NCBI GenBank assembly: GCA_958295945.1
Contig: OY282386.1
Location: 4,768,204 to 4,832,203, forward strand
Direction of reading: 5' to 3'
DNA length: 64,000 bases
DNA from: Candidatus Poribacteria bacterium
GTDB lineage: Bacteria > Poribacteria > WGA-4E > WGA-3G
Positions 26,570 through 35,039 of this stretch are shown piece by piece; positions within the stretch are counted from its first letter, which is position 1; each line of letters starts with the position of its first letter. Made by a program: the position numbers and the translations under genes. Under the pieces are notes generated by a model. The model was not told where the DNA came from and searched no databases. It was given only the letters and a program-made list of their open reading frames with translations.

Positions 26570-27271
26570 ATGTCAACAAAAATTGAAAAACTCTTTCGGT
26601 CTCCTTATGCTGTTCCAAATGGTTTGCAAGTTACTGACGAGGGTTTATGGATTGTCGATCAGATAACTGACAGAGTCGCATTAGTAGAAATCACATGTGA
26701 TCCAGATTATTCCGTTCCAAAACTCATCCGTGATATTCCCAGTGACTCCTCCAATACAAGTGGTATGGCGTTCGGTGATGGTGTATTATGGTTAGCCGCA
26801 AATGGACCTGGAGATCGATGGCGGACAGTCAGAGATACAGATGCAAAACCCGGAATCGGTGAGATTTTCAAAGTTGATCCCAACTCTGGTGAAACTCTGG
26901 GAAGGTATCCTGTACCAGAAGGGGGTGGCACACACGGTGTTGAGTATGATAACTTTGACGAAGGACATCTCTGGGTGCAAACACTCAAAAATCAGGAAAT
27001 ACACAAAGTCCGTGCATCTGACTGGACTGTTCAACATACTATACCATTACCTTACGGTAGGGCGCATGGCACAGTCCGAGTTGAAGATGGTCTATGGGTA
27101 ACACATACATCTGATAGAGTTATCGTCAAACTTGACCTTGATGATGGCTCAATCATTGATAAAATTGAAGTGTCAACAGATTATCCTGAACCCCACGGTT
27201 TGTCTATCTATGGAGATGATTTCCTCTATTGTGATGCATCATCGGGATGGATTGCTAAGATTACAAGGTAG
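26570..27271 (+). CDS. Vgb/SMP-30-like six-bladed propeller protein
   Basis: ATG at 26570 follows AAAGGA; the earlier TTG at 26564 is less likely. About 233 residues and no signal peptide. Repeats such as G-L-Q-V-T-D-E-G-L-W-I-V-D-Q, M-A-F-G-D-G-V-L-W-L-A, G-V-E-Y-D-N-F-D-E-G-H-L-W-V-Q and G-L-S-I-Y-G-D-D-F-L-Y fit the streptogramin-lyase/SMP-30/gluconolactonase class. Catalytic residues cannot be assigned. It lies 10 bp before the LuxC-like gene, in the same operon. Confidence 0.7.
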   Translation: MSTKIEKLFRSPYAVPNGLQVTDEGLWIVDQITDRVALVEITCDPDYSVPKLIRDIPSDSSNTSGMAFGDGVLWLAANGPGDRWRTVRDTDAKPGIGEIFKVDPNSGETLGRYPVPEGGGTHGVEYDNFDEGHLWVQTLKNQEIHKVRASDWTVQHTIPLPYGRAHGTVRVEDGLWVTHTSDRVIVKLDLDDGSIIDKIEVSTDYPEPHGLSIYGDDFLYCDASSGWIAKITR

Positions 27272-27280
27272 AGTAAGCGA

Positions 27281-28690
27281 ATGATACATACCCCTATTTT
27301 ACGCGCAGGACGTTCATACCGAAGTCTGAAAACTGTCAAAGTATCACATATCAAAACAGGTGAGACTTTAGTAGAAGTCAGTCAAGCTAACAGAGGTCTG
27401 ATTGCAAAAGATCTTCTTGATTTACCACTTCATAAGAAGACGCTTTCACACTATTCTGTCGCTGACTTGATAGGAATATGTTTGGATGCAGCACGTTTAT
27501 TCACTACCGCAGACCTTCCACTTGATGACGGCATGCAGTCTCCTCAGGATTATATCAAGCAAGTATCTGGAACAACTGGTCTACCTGAAGTTCTTTGTCT
27601 TCAAAACATGGGAAAAATACAAGGAATCTTAGAGAACATTGAAACGGTTTTGGAAGGTTTAACACGCGGACTGGATTTACAAATCCTTGACACAGGATGG
27701 GGTATCCAAAATGAACGGACGATGAGTTATGTCTGTGAAACGGATGGATTAGGTGCAGTGTTGCCAAGTAATTCTCCCGGCGTTCATTCGTTGTGGATTC
27801 CAGCAGTCCCCTTAAAAGTGCCACTGGTACTAAAACCGGGTCGTGAGGAACCGTGGACCCCTTATCGGATTGCTCAAGCATTTATGGAAGCAGGTATGCC
27901 ACCAGAAGCATTCAGTTTCTATCCAACCGATTATCCTGGTGCAAATGAAATTCTATTTCGTTGTGGAAGATCTATGCTTTTTGGGAGCGGTTCAACTGTA
28001 TCATCGTGGGTAAATGACCCTCGCGTTGAAATCCACGGACCTGGACGTAGCAAAATTATAATACATGAAGGACAGAATGGAAATTGGGAAAATTATCTGA
28101 ATCTCATCGTAGAATCAGTCTCAAAGAATGGAGGCAGGTCTTGTATCAATGCTTCAGGGGTATGGACAACAGAGAATGGTAGAGATATCGCTGAATCTAT
28201 TGCCTTACACTTGTCCCAAATTGAACCGAAACCCCTTGACCATCCTGACGCAGGGATTGCAGCGTGGGCAAATCCAAAGGCTGCACACAGTATTTCAGCA
28301 TTGATAGATCGACACCTAAAGGAACCTGGGGCAACAGAGCTGACAACGGGTGAGAGAGTAGTTGAATTAGAAGGTTGTACCTTCCTAAGACCTACAGTGA
28401 TCTGGTGTGAAGACCCAGAACATCCCTTGGCAAACGCTGAGTATCCGTTTCCATTTGTGAGTGTCGTAGAAGTACCATCATCTCAACTGGTTGAATCCAT
28501 TGGGTCAACACTTGTGGCATCTGTTATGTCAGGTGATGCAGATTTTATTGAGAAGTTGATTACTACGCCTCAAATAGACAGACTAAATATAGGTACTATT
28601 CCTACAAATCAGATTTCTTGGGATAGTCCACATGAAGGCAACCTATTTGAACATCTCTATCGCCAGCGTGCTTTTCAGATACACACTTGA
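27281..28690 (+). CDS. Aldehyde dehydrogenase superfamily protein, LuxC acyl-reductase-like
   Basis: 469 residues. Central NAD-binding region L-P-S-N-S-P-G-V-H and L-V-L-K-P-G-R-E-E-P-W-T-P, then L-F-G-S-G-S-T-V-S-S-W, and the catalytic Cys in N-G-G-R-S-C-I-N-A-S-G. The layout and the absence of the usual E-L-G-G general base favour an acyl-CoA or acyl-enzyme reductase of the LuxC type over an oxidising ALDH. It would take the acyl group from the ligase at 24695. No luciferase genes are present, so bioluminescence is not implied. Confidence 0.78.
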   Translation: MIHTPILRAGRSYRSLKTVKVSHIKTGETLVEVSQANRGLIAKDLLDLPLHKKTLSHYSVADLIGICLDAARLFTTADLPLDDGMQSPQDYIKQVSGTTGLPEVLCLQNMGKIQGILENIETVLEGLTRGLDLQILDTGWGIQNERTMSYVCETDGLGAVLPSNSPGVHSLWIPAVPLKVPLVLKPGREEPWTPYRIAQAFMEAGMPPEAFSFYPTDYPGANEILFRCGRSMLFGSGSTVSSWVNDPRVEIHGPGRSKIIIHEGQNGNWENYLNLIVESVSKNGGRSCINASGVWTTENGRDIAESIALHLSQIEPKPLDHPDAGIAAWANPKAAHSISALIDRHLKEPGATELTTGERVVELEGCTFLRPTVIWCEDPEHPLANAEYPFPFVSVVEVPSSQLVESIGSTLVASVMSGDADFIEKLITTPQIDRLNIGTIPTNQISWDSPHEGNLFEHLYRQRAFQIHT

Positions 28691-28733
28691 CATATATTAT
28701 GTATGCAAAATCTACATAGTTCATTACCCATAA

Positions 28734-28869
28734 CTAGTGGAGCGTCTACACTAAAATTATGAATCTCCAAAGAAATCGGGAATCGGAGTTCCCTCCTACC
28801 GGACACAAGGTTTCTGTCCGAGCGATCCCCAAATCGCGACGGACAATTTTAGTGTAGACAGACCACTAG
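28734..28869. mobile_element. 136-bp MITE with 15-bp perfect inverted repeats
   Basis: CTAGTGG (28734-28740) plus GTCTACACTAAAATT (28744-28758) is mirrored by AATTTTAGTGTAGAC (28845-28859) plus CCACTAG (28863-28869). The ends differ from both other MITE families here. The inside reuses the AATCGGGAATCGGAGTTCCC and GAGCGATCCCCAAATCGCGA modules found at 15117-15252. No coding capacity. Confidence 0.85.
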
Positions 28870-28944
28870 GAAGAATTGACAATGTAACATTGTGTGTTTC
28901 AGAACTATCCAACGACATAGTATTATTTAGTATCTTTTAGTTGA

Positions 28945-29199
28945 TTGAGGGAACAAGGTATCTTTAAAACAACTCAATATTTTCTCTATGTTTGCAAGAA
29001 ACCAGACCGAATTAGAATCAGAACTGAGTGGATTGAAGATACTATTATGAATCCCTCTCATATCGAAATACAGGAAGATGGAAGAATAAGAAAATGGAAA
29101 ATGATTAAAGAAGAAGGTAAATTTCTCAGAGTAATTATGTTAGAAGATGGAGAAACAGTTCATAATGCTTTCTTTGATAGAAATTTTAAAGGACAATGA
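28945..29199 (+). CDS. DUF4258-like small protein, putative toxin-antitoxin partner
   Basis: 84 residues. The core R-I-R-T-E-W-I-E-D-T-I, I-E-I-Q-E-D-G-R-I-R-K-W and V-H-N-A-F-F-D-R-N-F matches a small family usually encoded directly before a DUF2283 protein. TTG at 28945 is the only start available and has no clear ribosome site, so the N-terminus is uncertain. The next gene overlaps or abuts it. The toxin or antitoxin role of the pair is a genomic inference only. Confidence 0.65.
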   Translation: MREQGIFKTTQYFLYVCKKPDRIRIRTEWIEDTIMNPSHIEIQEDGRIRKWKMIKEEGKFLRVIMLEDGETVHNAFFDRNFKGQ

Positions 29200-29201
29200 C
29201 C

Positions 29202-29450
29202 ATGAAAGTGAAATATTTCCATGATACCGGGACTGCGTTGATTGAGTTTTCAACACACGAAGTCGTCGAAACGAAAGAAATCAATGAAAACATATATATA
29301 GATCTAGATTCTACAGGAAATATAGTATCAATTACTGTAGAACATGCAAACTTGCAGTCAAACTTACCGAATCTGTATTATGAACAAATTGGGATTCTGG
29401 AACCGCAACACTTACATGAAAAGCCTAATTCCTCGGTAAAATATGAATAA
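29202..29450 (+). CDS. DUF2283 family small protein
   Basis: 82 residues. ATG at 29202 sits 8 bases after AAAGGA; an ATG at 29196 is too close to that site. The pattern V-K-Y-F-H-D-T-G-T-A-L-I-E-F, then I-Y-I-D-L-D-S-T-G-N-I-V-S-I-T-V-E-H-A is the DUF2283 signature. It is paired with the DUF4258-like gene before it, and its last bases overlap the sulfatase start at 29443. Confidence 0.8.
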   Translation: MKVKYFHDTGTALIEFSTHEVVETKEINENIYIDLDSTGNIVSITVEHANLQSNLPNLYYEQIGILEPQHLHEKPNSSVKYE

Positions 29451-30942
29451 CAATCCGAATGTAATTCTCATCTTTGCAGACGATCTTGGACGGGGTATGT
29501 TAAGTTGCTACGGACAGCAGCATTTTGAAACTCCTAACATTGACCGTCTTGCAAATGAAGGTATGAAATTCAACCATGCTTACGGTTGTGCATTCTGTGC
29601 ACCATCTCGCGCCAGCATGTTGACAGGTCTCCACGATTGCCATCAGGGAACATGGACATATACAAGAGCAGGAATATACAAGAGCATCAGTACAGGTGAG
29701 ATGACATACAGTGAAATATCAGAGTTAATCCATACAACCGGTTTGCAGGCAGAACCTAACGATGTATTCTTGGCACAAATTCCAAAGGAAGCAGGTTATT
29801 CCACAGGACAGATTGGTAAACTTGAATGGGGTTTTGCCACAACAGCAGAACGTATACACCGACACGGATGGCAGTATCATTACGGTTACTATGATCACCA
29901 ACGATGTCACGGGTTCTACCCACCATTCCTCTTTGAAAACGGAGAACTGAGAAACATACAAGGTAATACTCATCCCGATTGTGCGAAACATCCAAACTCC
30001 GAATCAGATGAAAATATGGAGATCCGCAGAAACCGTGAAGGAAAAGCAGTCTATTCTCAGGACATTTTCAACGACAAAATAGTTGATTTCCTTCGCAAGA
30101 ACAAAGATAATCCATTTTTTCTCTACCACCCTTCTCAGTTGCCACACGGTCCAATTTCTATACCTGAAATTCATCCATCAGTCAAAGAATTAAACGAATT
30201 GACGACTTATGAAAAAGAATATGCCTCAATGATTCTCAAACTGGATGAGACAGTTGGTATCATCTTAGATGAACTTGAACGGCTTGGAATCGATGATCGT
30301 ACAATGATAGTCTTTACTTCAGATAATGGACACGAAGTGTATTACCGACAAGAAGGACGAACTACAGGCAGACAAAGAAGTCTGAGCGGTGAACCGTTCG
30401 ATGACATTACGACGAAATTCTACTCAGAAACAGGTGGAGATGTGTTTGATGGAAACGATGGGATGGCTGGTTTGAAGTTTTCAAGTTGGGAAGGTGGCAC
30501 TCGTATACCATATATGGTTCGTTATCCAGATAAGATTGAACCTGACAGTGTGTCAAATCACATGCTTGCTAACTACGATTTTATGCCTACACTTGCGGAA
30601 CTCTTTGGTGTCAATATACCTAATGAGAAAGATGGTTTGTCATTCCTGTCGACTTTAATGGATCAAACTGATAAACAACAGAACCATGAGTGGATAGTCT
30701 ACGCCTCACGGTTTGGTCCTGCACTGGTGACAGAAGATGGTTGGAAGTTACGATATATCAACAAAAATGACAGTTTTCAGTTATATCACCTATCTAACGA
30801 CTATCGTGAAGAAAAAGACTTATCTGCTGAACACCCAGATTTGGTGTCGCACCTGAGTACCATTCTTCTCACTGCATGTGATGGTGATTATAGACATGGA
30901 ACACCGCAGGCACATCTTGTCTCTTATCCTAATGACAATTGA
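29443..30942 (+). CDS. Sulfatase (formylglycine type)
   Basis: 499 residues without a signal peptide, so probably cytoplasmic. N-terminal metal site F-A-D-D-L-G-R and the modification motif C-A-P-S-R at Cys52, where Cys becomes formylglycine. T-S-D-N-G-H-E and the Lys/His residues of S-S-W-E-G-G-T-R-I-P complete the site. It removes sulfate from sulfated glycans or small molecules. The organism must have a formylglycine-generating enzyme, not seen in this window. One of three sulfatases here, each with different neighbours. Confidence 0.9.
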   Translation: MNNNPNVILIFADDLGRGMLSCYGQQHFETPNIDRLANEGMKFNHAYGCAFCAPSRASMLTGLHDCHQGTWTYTRAGIYKSISTGEMTYSEISELIHTTGLQAEPNDVFLAQIPKEAGYSTGQIGKLEWGFATTAERIHRHGWQYHYGYYDHQRCHGFYPPFLFENGELRNIQGNTHPDCAKHPNSESDENMEIRRNREGKAVYSQDIFNDKIVDFLRKNKDNPFFLYHPSQLPHGPISIPEIHPSVKELNELTTYEKEYASMILKLDETVGIILDELERLGIDDRTMIVFTSDNGHEVYYRQEGRTTGRQRSLSGEPFDDITTKFYSETGGDVFDGNDGMAGLKFSSWEGGTRIPYMVRYPDKIEPDSVSNHMLANYDFMPTLAELFGVNIPNEKDGLSFLSTLMDQTDKQQNHEWIVYASRFGPALVTEDGWKLRYINKNDSFQLYHLSNDYREEKDLSAEHPDLVSHLSTILLTACDGDYRHGTPQAHLVSYPNDN

Positions 30943-30965
30943 TTTTTACATTCTGCTTTTGATTA

Positions 30966-31574
30966 TTAAACATTAAGTGGGAATTTCTCTGTTATTAGCA
31001 TCAAAGGTTTTCTGTCAGCTACTACTCTATATGTCCGACTCAAAAATGGTGTTCCTTCATAATATGCAATGGTACTTGGTAGACCTGTTACACGTTCTAC
31101 ACCCCACCAAAGCAAGTCCCGACGCGTCTCTAGTTGGCTATGATGCAGTAGCACACCCAGACCATTAATACCTGCATCCAATCCATTCACAACAGATTGT
31201 GGCAGTCGTTCATGAACAATTTGAGATACTGCATAGGCATGGATTTTTGGTGTTTGGTTATCTGTTGATGGGGACTGAAGCACAATTTCTCTCGCGATGA
31301 TGTTCCCGCCTGTTGGCATTTCAAGCCAGTTATGATGGTTGTGAAGTTTACGTCTTGCTTGGTAAAGCAGCACAACCTGGACGGGGGTGAGTTGATATCC
31401 CTCTATAAATCGAGTGACTGTGCCATCTGTGACAAGTAGTGCCCGCTGAAAAGGAGACAACCGGGTTAGACTAATGTCTTTAAGGACTGCGGGCCTTTCA
31501 CATTGTGCGATAAAGAGTTCCTTCACGCGGTTTTTCACAAAAGTATTTGGATTTGATGGGGTATCAATATTCAT
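30966..31574 (-). CDS. Chorismate pyruvate-lyase-like protein (DUF98)
   Basis: 202 residues, converging on the sulfatase. Family features: L-S-P-F-Q-R-A-L-L-V-T-D-G-T-V-T-R-F near residue 42, Y-Q-L-T-P-V, R-R-D-L-L-W-W-G near 160, and L-S-R-T-Y-R-V-V-A-D-R-K-P-L-M-L-I-T-E-K-F-P at the end. Members split chorismate into 4-hydroxybenzoate (or 3-hydroxybenzoate) and pyruvate. UbiA-like and UbiX-like genes lie 4 kb away on the same strand, which supports a link to quinone or aromatic prenylation. Confidence 0.75.
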   Translation of the reverse strand: MNIDTPSNPNTFVKNRVKELFIAQCERPAVLKDISLTRLSPFQRALLVTDGTVTRFIEGYQLTPVQVVLLYQARRKLHNHHNWLEMPTGGNIIAREIVLQSPSTDNQTPKIHAYAVSQIVHERLPQSVVNGLDAGINGLGVLLHHSQLETRRDLLWWGVERVTGLPSTIAYYEGTPFLSRTYRVVADRKPLMLITEKFPLNV

Positions 31575-31938
31575 CTAATAGTATCATGAAAGATCTACAG
31601 AATAGACTTCCATTCCGATTTTCTTACTTATAATACGGATGTTAATCATCCCATTAATTGTTAAATAATCAAAATTTAAATATGTACAGATGCTATTTCA
31701 TTAACCTTTTAAATGATACCCTACAATGACTGTATCATGCAACCAAAACACGCAATGAATAATATATCTGCTGCATTTTCTAATAGTTACCAGACCATAC
31801 ATCAACAATTCTAAAGCGAAATTTATATCTCTATCAATCAAAATAGACAAATTGAAGTAAAAAAAGTTCGTATATGATAATATGAGCAGTTTTGATAATT
31901 GCCTAATTAATTTAAAAGTCTGTCATATTAAATTTGGT
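31575..31938. other. Intergenic AT-rich region
   Basis: Divergent upstream region of the chorismate-lyase-like gene and the lipoprotein at 32010. I see no gene or repeat in it besides the promoter at 31939. Confidence 0.5.
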
Positions 31939-31967
31939 TTGACAACGCATAGATTTGGTGTTATAAC
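31939..31967 (+). promoter_or_regulatory. Promoter for the lipoprotein at 32010
   Basis: TTGACA (31939-31944), 17-bp spacer, TATAAC (31962-31967), with AGGAG before the ATG at 32010. Confidence 0.75.
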
Positions 31968-32009
31968 TTAATTCAATGAAATAAGTGTAGATTTATAGGA
32001 GAATAGATA

Positions 32010-32618
32010 ATGAAATATACAAAGCAATTTCCATACAATAATTTGAACAGTACAATCAAAAGATATCGGATGGTGTGTTTTTATCTACCCATGCTCTTGG
32101 TAGTGTCATTGTTATCTTTACCAATTTTAGGTTGTGGCACAGCAGTAATGCAGAATGATCGTTATTTGACACCCAATTTACCTGAATCTGAACTGGCTAC
32201 AATTCAGATTGATACAGATGGACAGTGGATCCAGAGAATAAACCAGGTTGCATTACGGATCAACGGAAAGTTAGCTTTACGAAAGAAATTTACCGAAAAT
32301 ACAAAAAACACGAAAAACGAAGTATTGGTTATCCCAGGCAAACATACCATGGCACTATTCGTTCTTACAGACACTTATCCTGATGGAGTAAGAAAAGACC
32401 TTCAAATCACGACGAATTTATCTGCGAAAGTAAAACCAGGAATCACATATTATCTGAAGGGAGAATTTGATAACAGTGTTGATGATGATCTAACAGTTGA
32501 ATTAATTGACACCAGCACAGACGAAGTCATAAGTAAATCTAAAATGACCACAAAATCTACATTTGATAGACAAGCATTAGAGAATACTTCAGGTTTTTCA
32601 GTAGAGTATGAATTTTGA
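32010..32618 (+). CDS. Lipoprotein of unknown function
   Basis: 202 residues with a long basic N-region, a hydrophobic stretch and lipobox L-P-I-L-G-C (Cys about residue 47). The mature part looks like an all-beta domain (I-Q-I-D-T-D-G, L-V-I-P-G-K-H-T-M-A-L-F-V, G-I-T-Y-Y-L-K-G-E-F-D), similar in outline to PEGA or DUF2846-type sandwiches that carry a single carboxy-terminal charged tail. No catalytic motif. Transcribed alone. Confidence 0.7.
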   Translation: MKYTKQFPYNNLNSTIKRYRMVCFYLPMLLVVSLLSLPILGCGTAVMQNDRYLTPNLPESELATIQIDTDGQWIQRINQVALRINGKLALRKKFTENTKNTKNEVLVIPGKHTMALFVLTDTYPDGVRKDLQITTNLSAKVKPGITYYLKGEFDNSVDDDLTVELIDTSTDEVISKSKMTTKSTFDRQALENTSGFSVEYEF

Positions 32619-32843
32619 TTGATTTTTCATTCCATTAACGCGCTTCAGTTCCATAGTGACAATACGTATATCTTTCTATGCCGTTCCTACGGTACTCAAG
32701 ACAAAGTGATTAACCGCTTACTATAAACATATCGTCACTACGGGTTTCAGATGATACAAATCAATATCCCTGATTGATACATATTGCGATGTTTCCTTAC
32801 TACACAGAATACAGAAATTTTGTTTATCAAACTCAAGTCACTT

Positions 32844-34364
32844 TTACGCATACGCAAACCTTTCTACACGCCTCTCAAGTGGTTCCATTCCTTCAAGAAT
32901 GCGTCTTAGAAGGTTGGCTTTTTCAGTTGCATAATCTGGGTTATCCCAATGGTTAATTCGTTCCGCTGGGTCATTTTCCAAATCATAGAGTTCGCCATAA
33001 GGATGTCCGCAATACCAAGTTAATTTTCTCGTATCAGTTACAATCGTTTTAAGACGCAATCCATTTGGATCATCAACACATTCAATCAACAATGAATCAC
33101 GAACAGACTTCTGTTCTCCTGAGAGCAATGGCAGTGCGTCAACACCATCAGAATCCGTAGGAATTGGCAAACCCGCAGCAGCAAGGATTGTCGGCACGAT
33201 ATCTACATGACTGAAAAGTGCTGCTGTGCATTGTCCCGATGGAATAGCTGCAGGGTACCGTATCAGAGTTGGAACACGGACAAGCTGCTCGTAATGGAAA
33301 GGACCTTTCATCCAAAGTCCGTGGTCTCCCAACAGTTCACCGTGGTCTGTGGTGAACACTACAAGTGTGTCTTCTCTTAATCCACGCTCATCCAGACATT
33401 TCAAGATACGTCCCATCTGTTGATCAATGATCTTCACCATATTGTAGTAATATGCTCTACCCAAACGTGCATCGTGCTCTGACACTTTACGAAAATCTGC
33501 ACCACCACCTTGACCTGCCATAGCAAACTTACCGCGGATTTTGGATTTGCTAAGTTGTCCACATCTTGCTTCCATGAAATGAGGTGGTTTGTCATCCAAC
33601 TCACCTTCAACGTAGTCTGGTAGTAGAACTTCTGAAGGATCAACACGTTCCGCAAATTCTGTTGGGACGCAGTGTGGATGATGTGGATCTTGAAACCCAA
33701 CAGCCAATAGAAATGGTTGTTCTGTAGAATGCTCAATTAGAAAGTCAATTGTGCGATCTGCAGTCCACACGCTATTGTGGTATTTTAGAGGAATATTCCA
33801 ATCATGTGCATCCCCACCAAACCCTGTTTCAGATAGTCGTCTTGCTTTGCTAAAACTTGCAAACTCATCTGCTGAAACTTGTGCACGCACCCATTCACCG
33901 TAATGTCCTGCGATTCCATAAGTTGCATGACCGAGTGCCAACTCAATAGTTTCAAATCCGTAGTAAGGACCACTGAAATCAGGATAGCGTTCGGTGTTAT
34001 TCCTTGTTTCCATTGAATGTTCTGGGGATGCACCAAAGGGTTGGAAGTGTGCTTTGCCAATATAGTGCGTACGATATCCTGCTTCTGACAACCGATGTGA
34101 GATCATCGGTTCATCTTCAGGCACATTCATCCCAACGTTCCATGCACCATGCCGACTGACATACTTGCCGGTAAAGATTGATGCACGGGCAGGTGTGCAT
34201 ACTGGATTCGTACAATATGCTCTCCCTAAACATGCACCCTCAGATGCAAATCTATCCAAATTGGGTGTATCAGTAAATGTTGAACCGTAGCAACTCAGCG
34301 TATCTGTGCGTTGCTGGTCGGTCGTGATGATAATGATATTTGGACGTTGTGTATTATTTGCCAT
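32844..34364 (-). CDS. Sulfatase (formylglycine type)
   Basis: 506 residues, no signal peptide. I-I-I-T-T-D-Q-Q-R metal site, modification motif C-T-P-A-R at Cys56, I-G-K-A-H-F-Q-P and F-T-T-D-H-G-E-L-L-G-D-H-G. The C-T-P-A-R variant and Q-Q-R start are typical of sulfatases near phosphonate-hydrolase and choline-sulfatase branches, but substrate cannot be told. The stop lies near the end of an operon-like minus-strand series. Confidence 0.9.
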   Translation of the reverse strand: MANNTQRPNIIIITTDQQRTDTLSCYGSTFTDTPNLDRFASEGACLGRAYCTNPVCTPARASIFTGKYVSRHGAWNVGMNVPEDEPMISHRLSEAGYRTHYIGKAHFQPFGASPEHSMETRNNTERYPDFSGPYYGFETIELALGHATYGIAGHYGEWVRAQVSADEFASFSKARRLSETGFGGDAHDWNIPLKYHNSVWTADRTIDFLIEHSTEQPFLLAVGFQDPHHPHCVPTEFAERVDPSEVLLPDYVEGELDDKPPHFMEARCGQLSKSKIRGKFAMAGQGGGADFRKVSEHDARLGRAYYYNMVKIIDQQMGRILKCLDERGLREDTLVVFTTDHGELLGDHGLWMKGPFHYEQLVRVPTLIRYPAAIPSGQCTAALFSHVDIVPTILAAAGLPIPTDSDGVDALPLLSGEQKSVRDSLLIECVDDPNGLRLKTIVTDTRKLTWYCGHPYGELYDLENDPAERINHWDNPDYATEKANLLRRILEGMEPLERRVERFAYA

Positions 34365-34379
34365 TTGTCTTAAAGTCAG

Positions 34380-34985
34380 TTATCCTATCTGCTCTTGAAT
34401 TGCTCTAAACACTGAATCCATAGCCCCAAATAGAATAGGTAGATTATCCAAACTATAATTTGCACTGTTCCGTGTATATACATCCCCTGCAAGTCGTCCA
34501 AATTGCCACAGAATTCCATCTGTGACAATGCCGTAGACAGGAAAATCAGGATCGCCATTTATCCTTTGTGCTGCTACTAATTCTGCAAGGCACTGTCCCC
34601 ATCCTAATTCAAAGTCATTCTTTTTTGCCTCAACTAACATTACCATAGGTGAACCTAAAACAGTCAAGCCTAATTCAGATCTCGTGGCAATAAGATAATC
34701 TGGAGTCCCATTCAAAATATCATCATATTTTATAGATTTCCTAACCCACAAACCGTAGTTTTCGGCATAATCTTTATATACTTCTTTTAATATTGGAAAA
34801 ATAACTATCTCACATCTTGATCCTTCAGATTCAAAAACATCAATATACTTTTTACTAAATTCAAACTCACTTATGAATTGTTCAGATGGTTCTCTATCCT
34901 CTACAAAAAAAATATTGTCATTCTCGTACTTGATTTTGAATTTTTCTTGTACATCCGATATGGTCTTAAAATCACTAAATGCCAT
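34380..34985 (-). CDS. PD-(D/E)xK nuclease-fold protein, paralogue of 24047
   Basis: Start at 34985 (MAFSDFK) is chosen because AAGGAGG sits just before it; the frame is open 18 bp further. About 201 residues. Active-site layout G-T-P-D-Y-L-I (Asp), M-L-V-E-A-K-K (E-x-K), G-W-G-Q-C-L-A-E-L-V-A-A-Q, then V-Y-G-I-V-T-D-G-I-L-W-Q-F. The same motifs in the same order occur in the protein at 24047, although the N-terminal halves have diverged. Function is not known. Confidence 0.72.
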   Translation of the reverse strand: MAFSDFKTISDVQEKFKIKYENDNIFFVEDREPSEQFISEFEFSKKYIDVFESEGSRCEIVIFPILKEVYKDYAENYGLWVRKSIKYDDILNGTPDYLIATRSELGLTVLGSPMVMLVEAKKNDFELGWGQCLAELVAAQRINGDPDFPVYGIVTDGILWQFGRLAGDVYTRNSANYSLDNLPILFGAMDSVFRAIQEQIG

Positions 34986-35039
34986 GGATACTTCCTCCTT
35001 CAATTCAATGTATTACGCTTGTTCTATATTTATTCTTCA

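Noticed and set aside
24695-28690. Bioluminescence operon
   Set aside because: LuxC/LuxE-like proteins are present but no luciferase subunits or flavin reductase.
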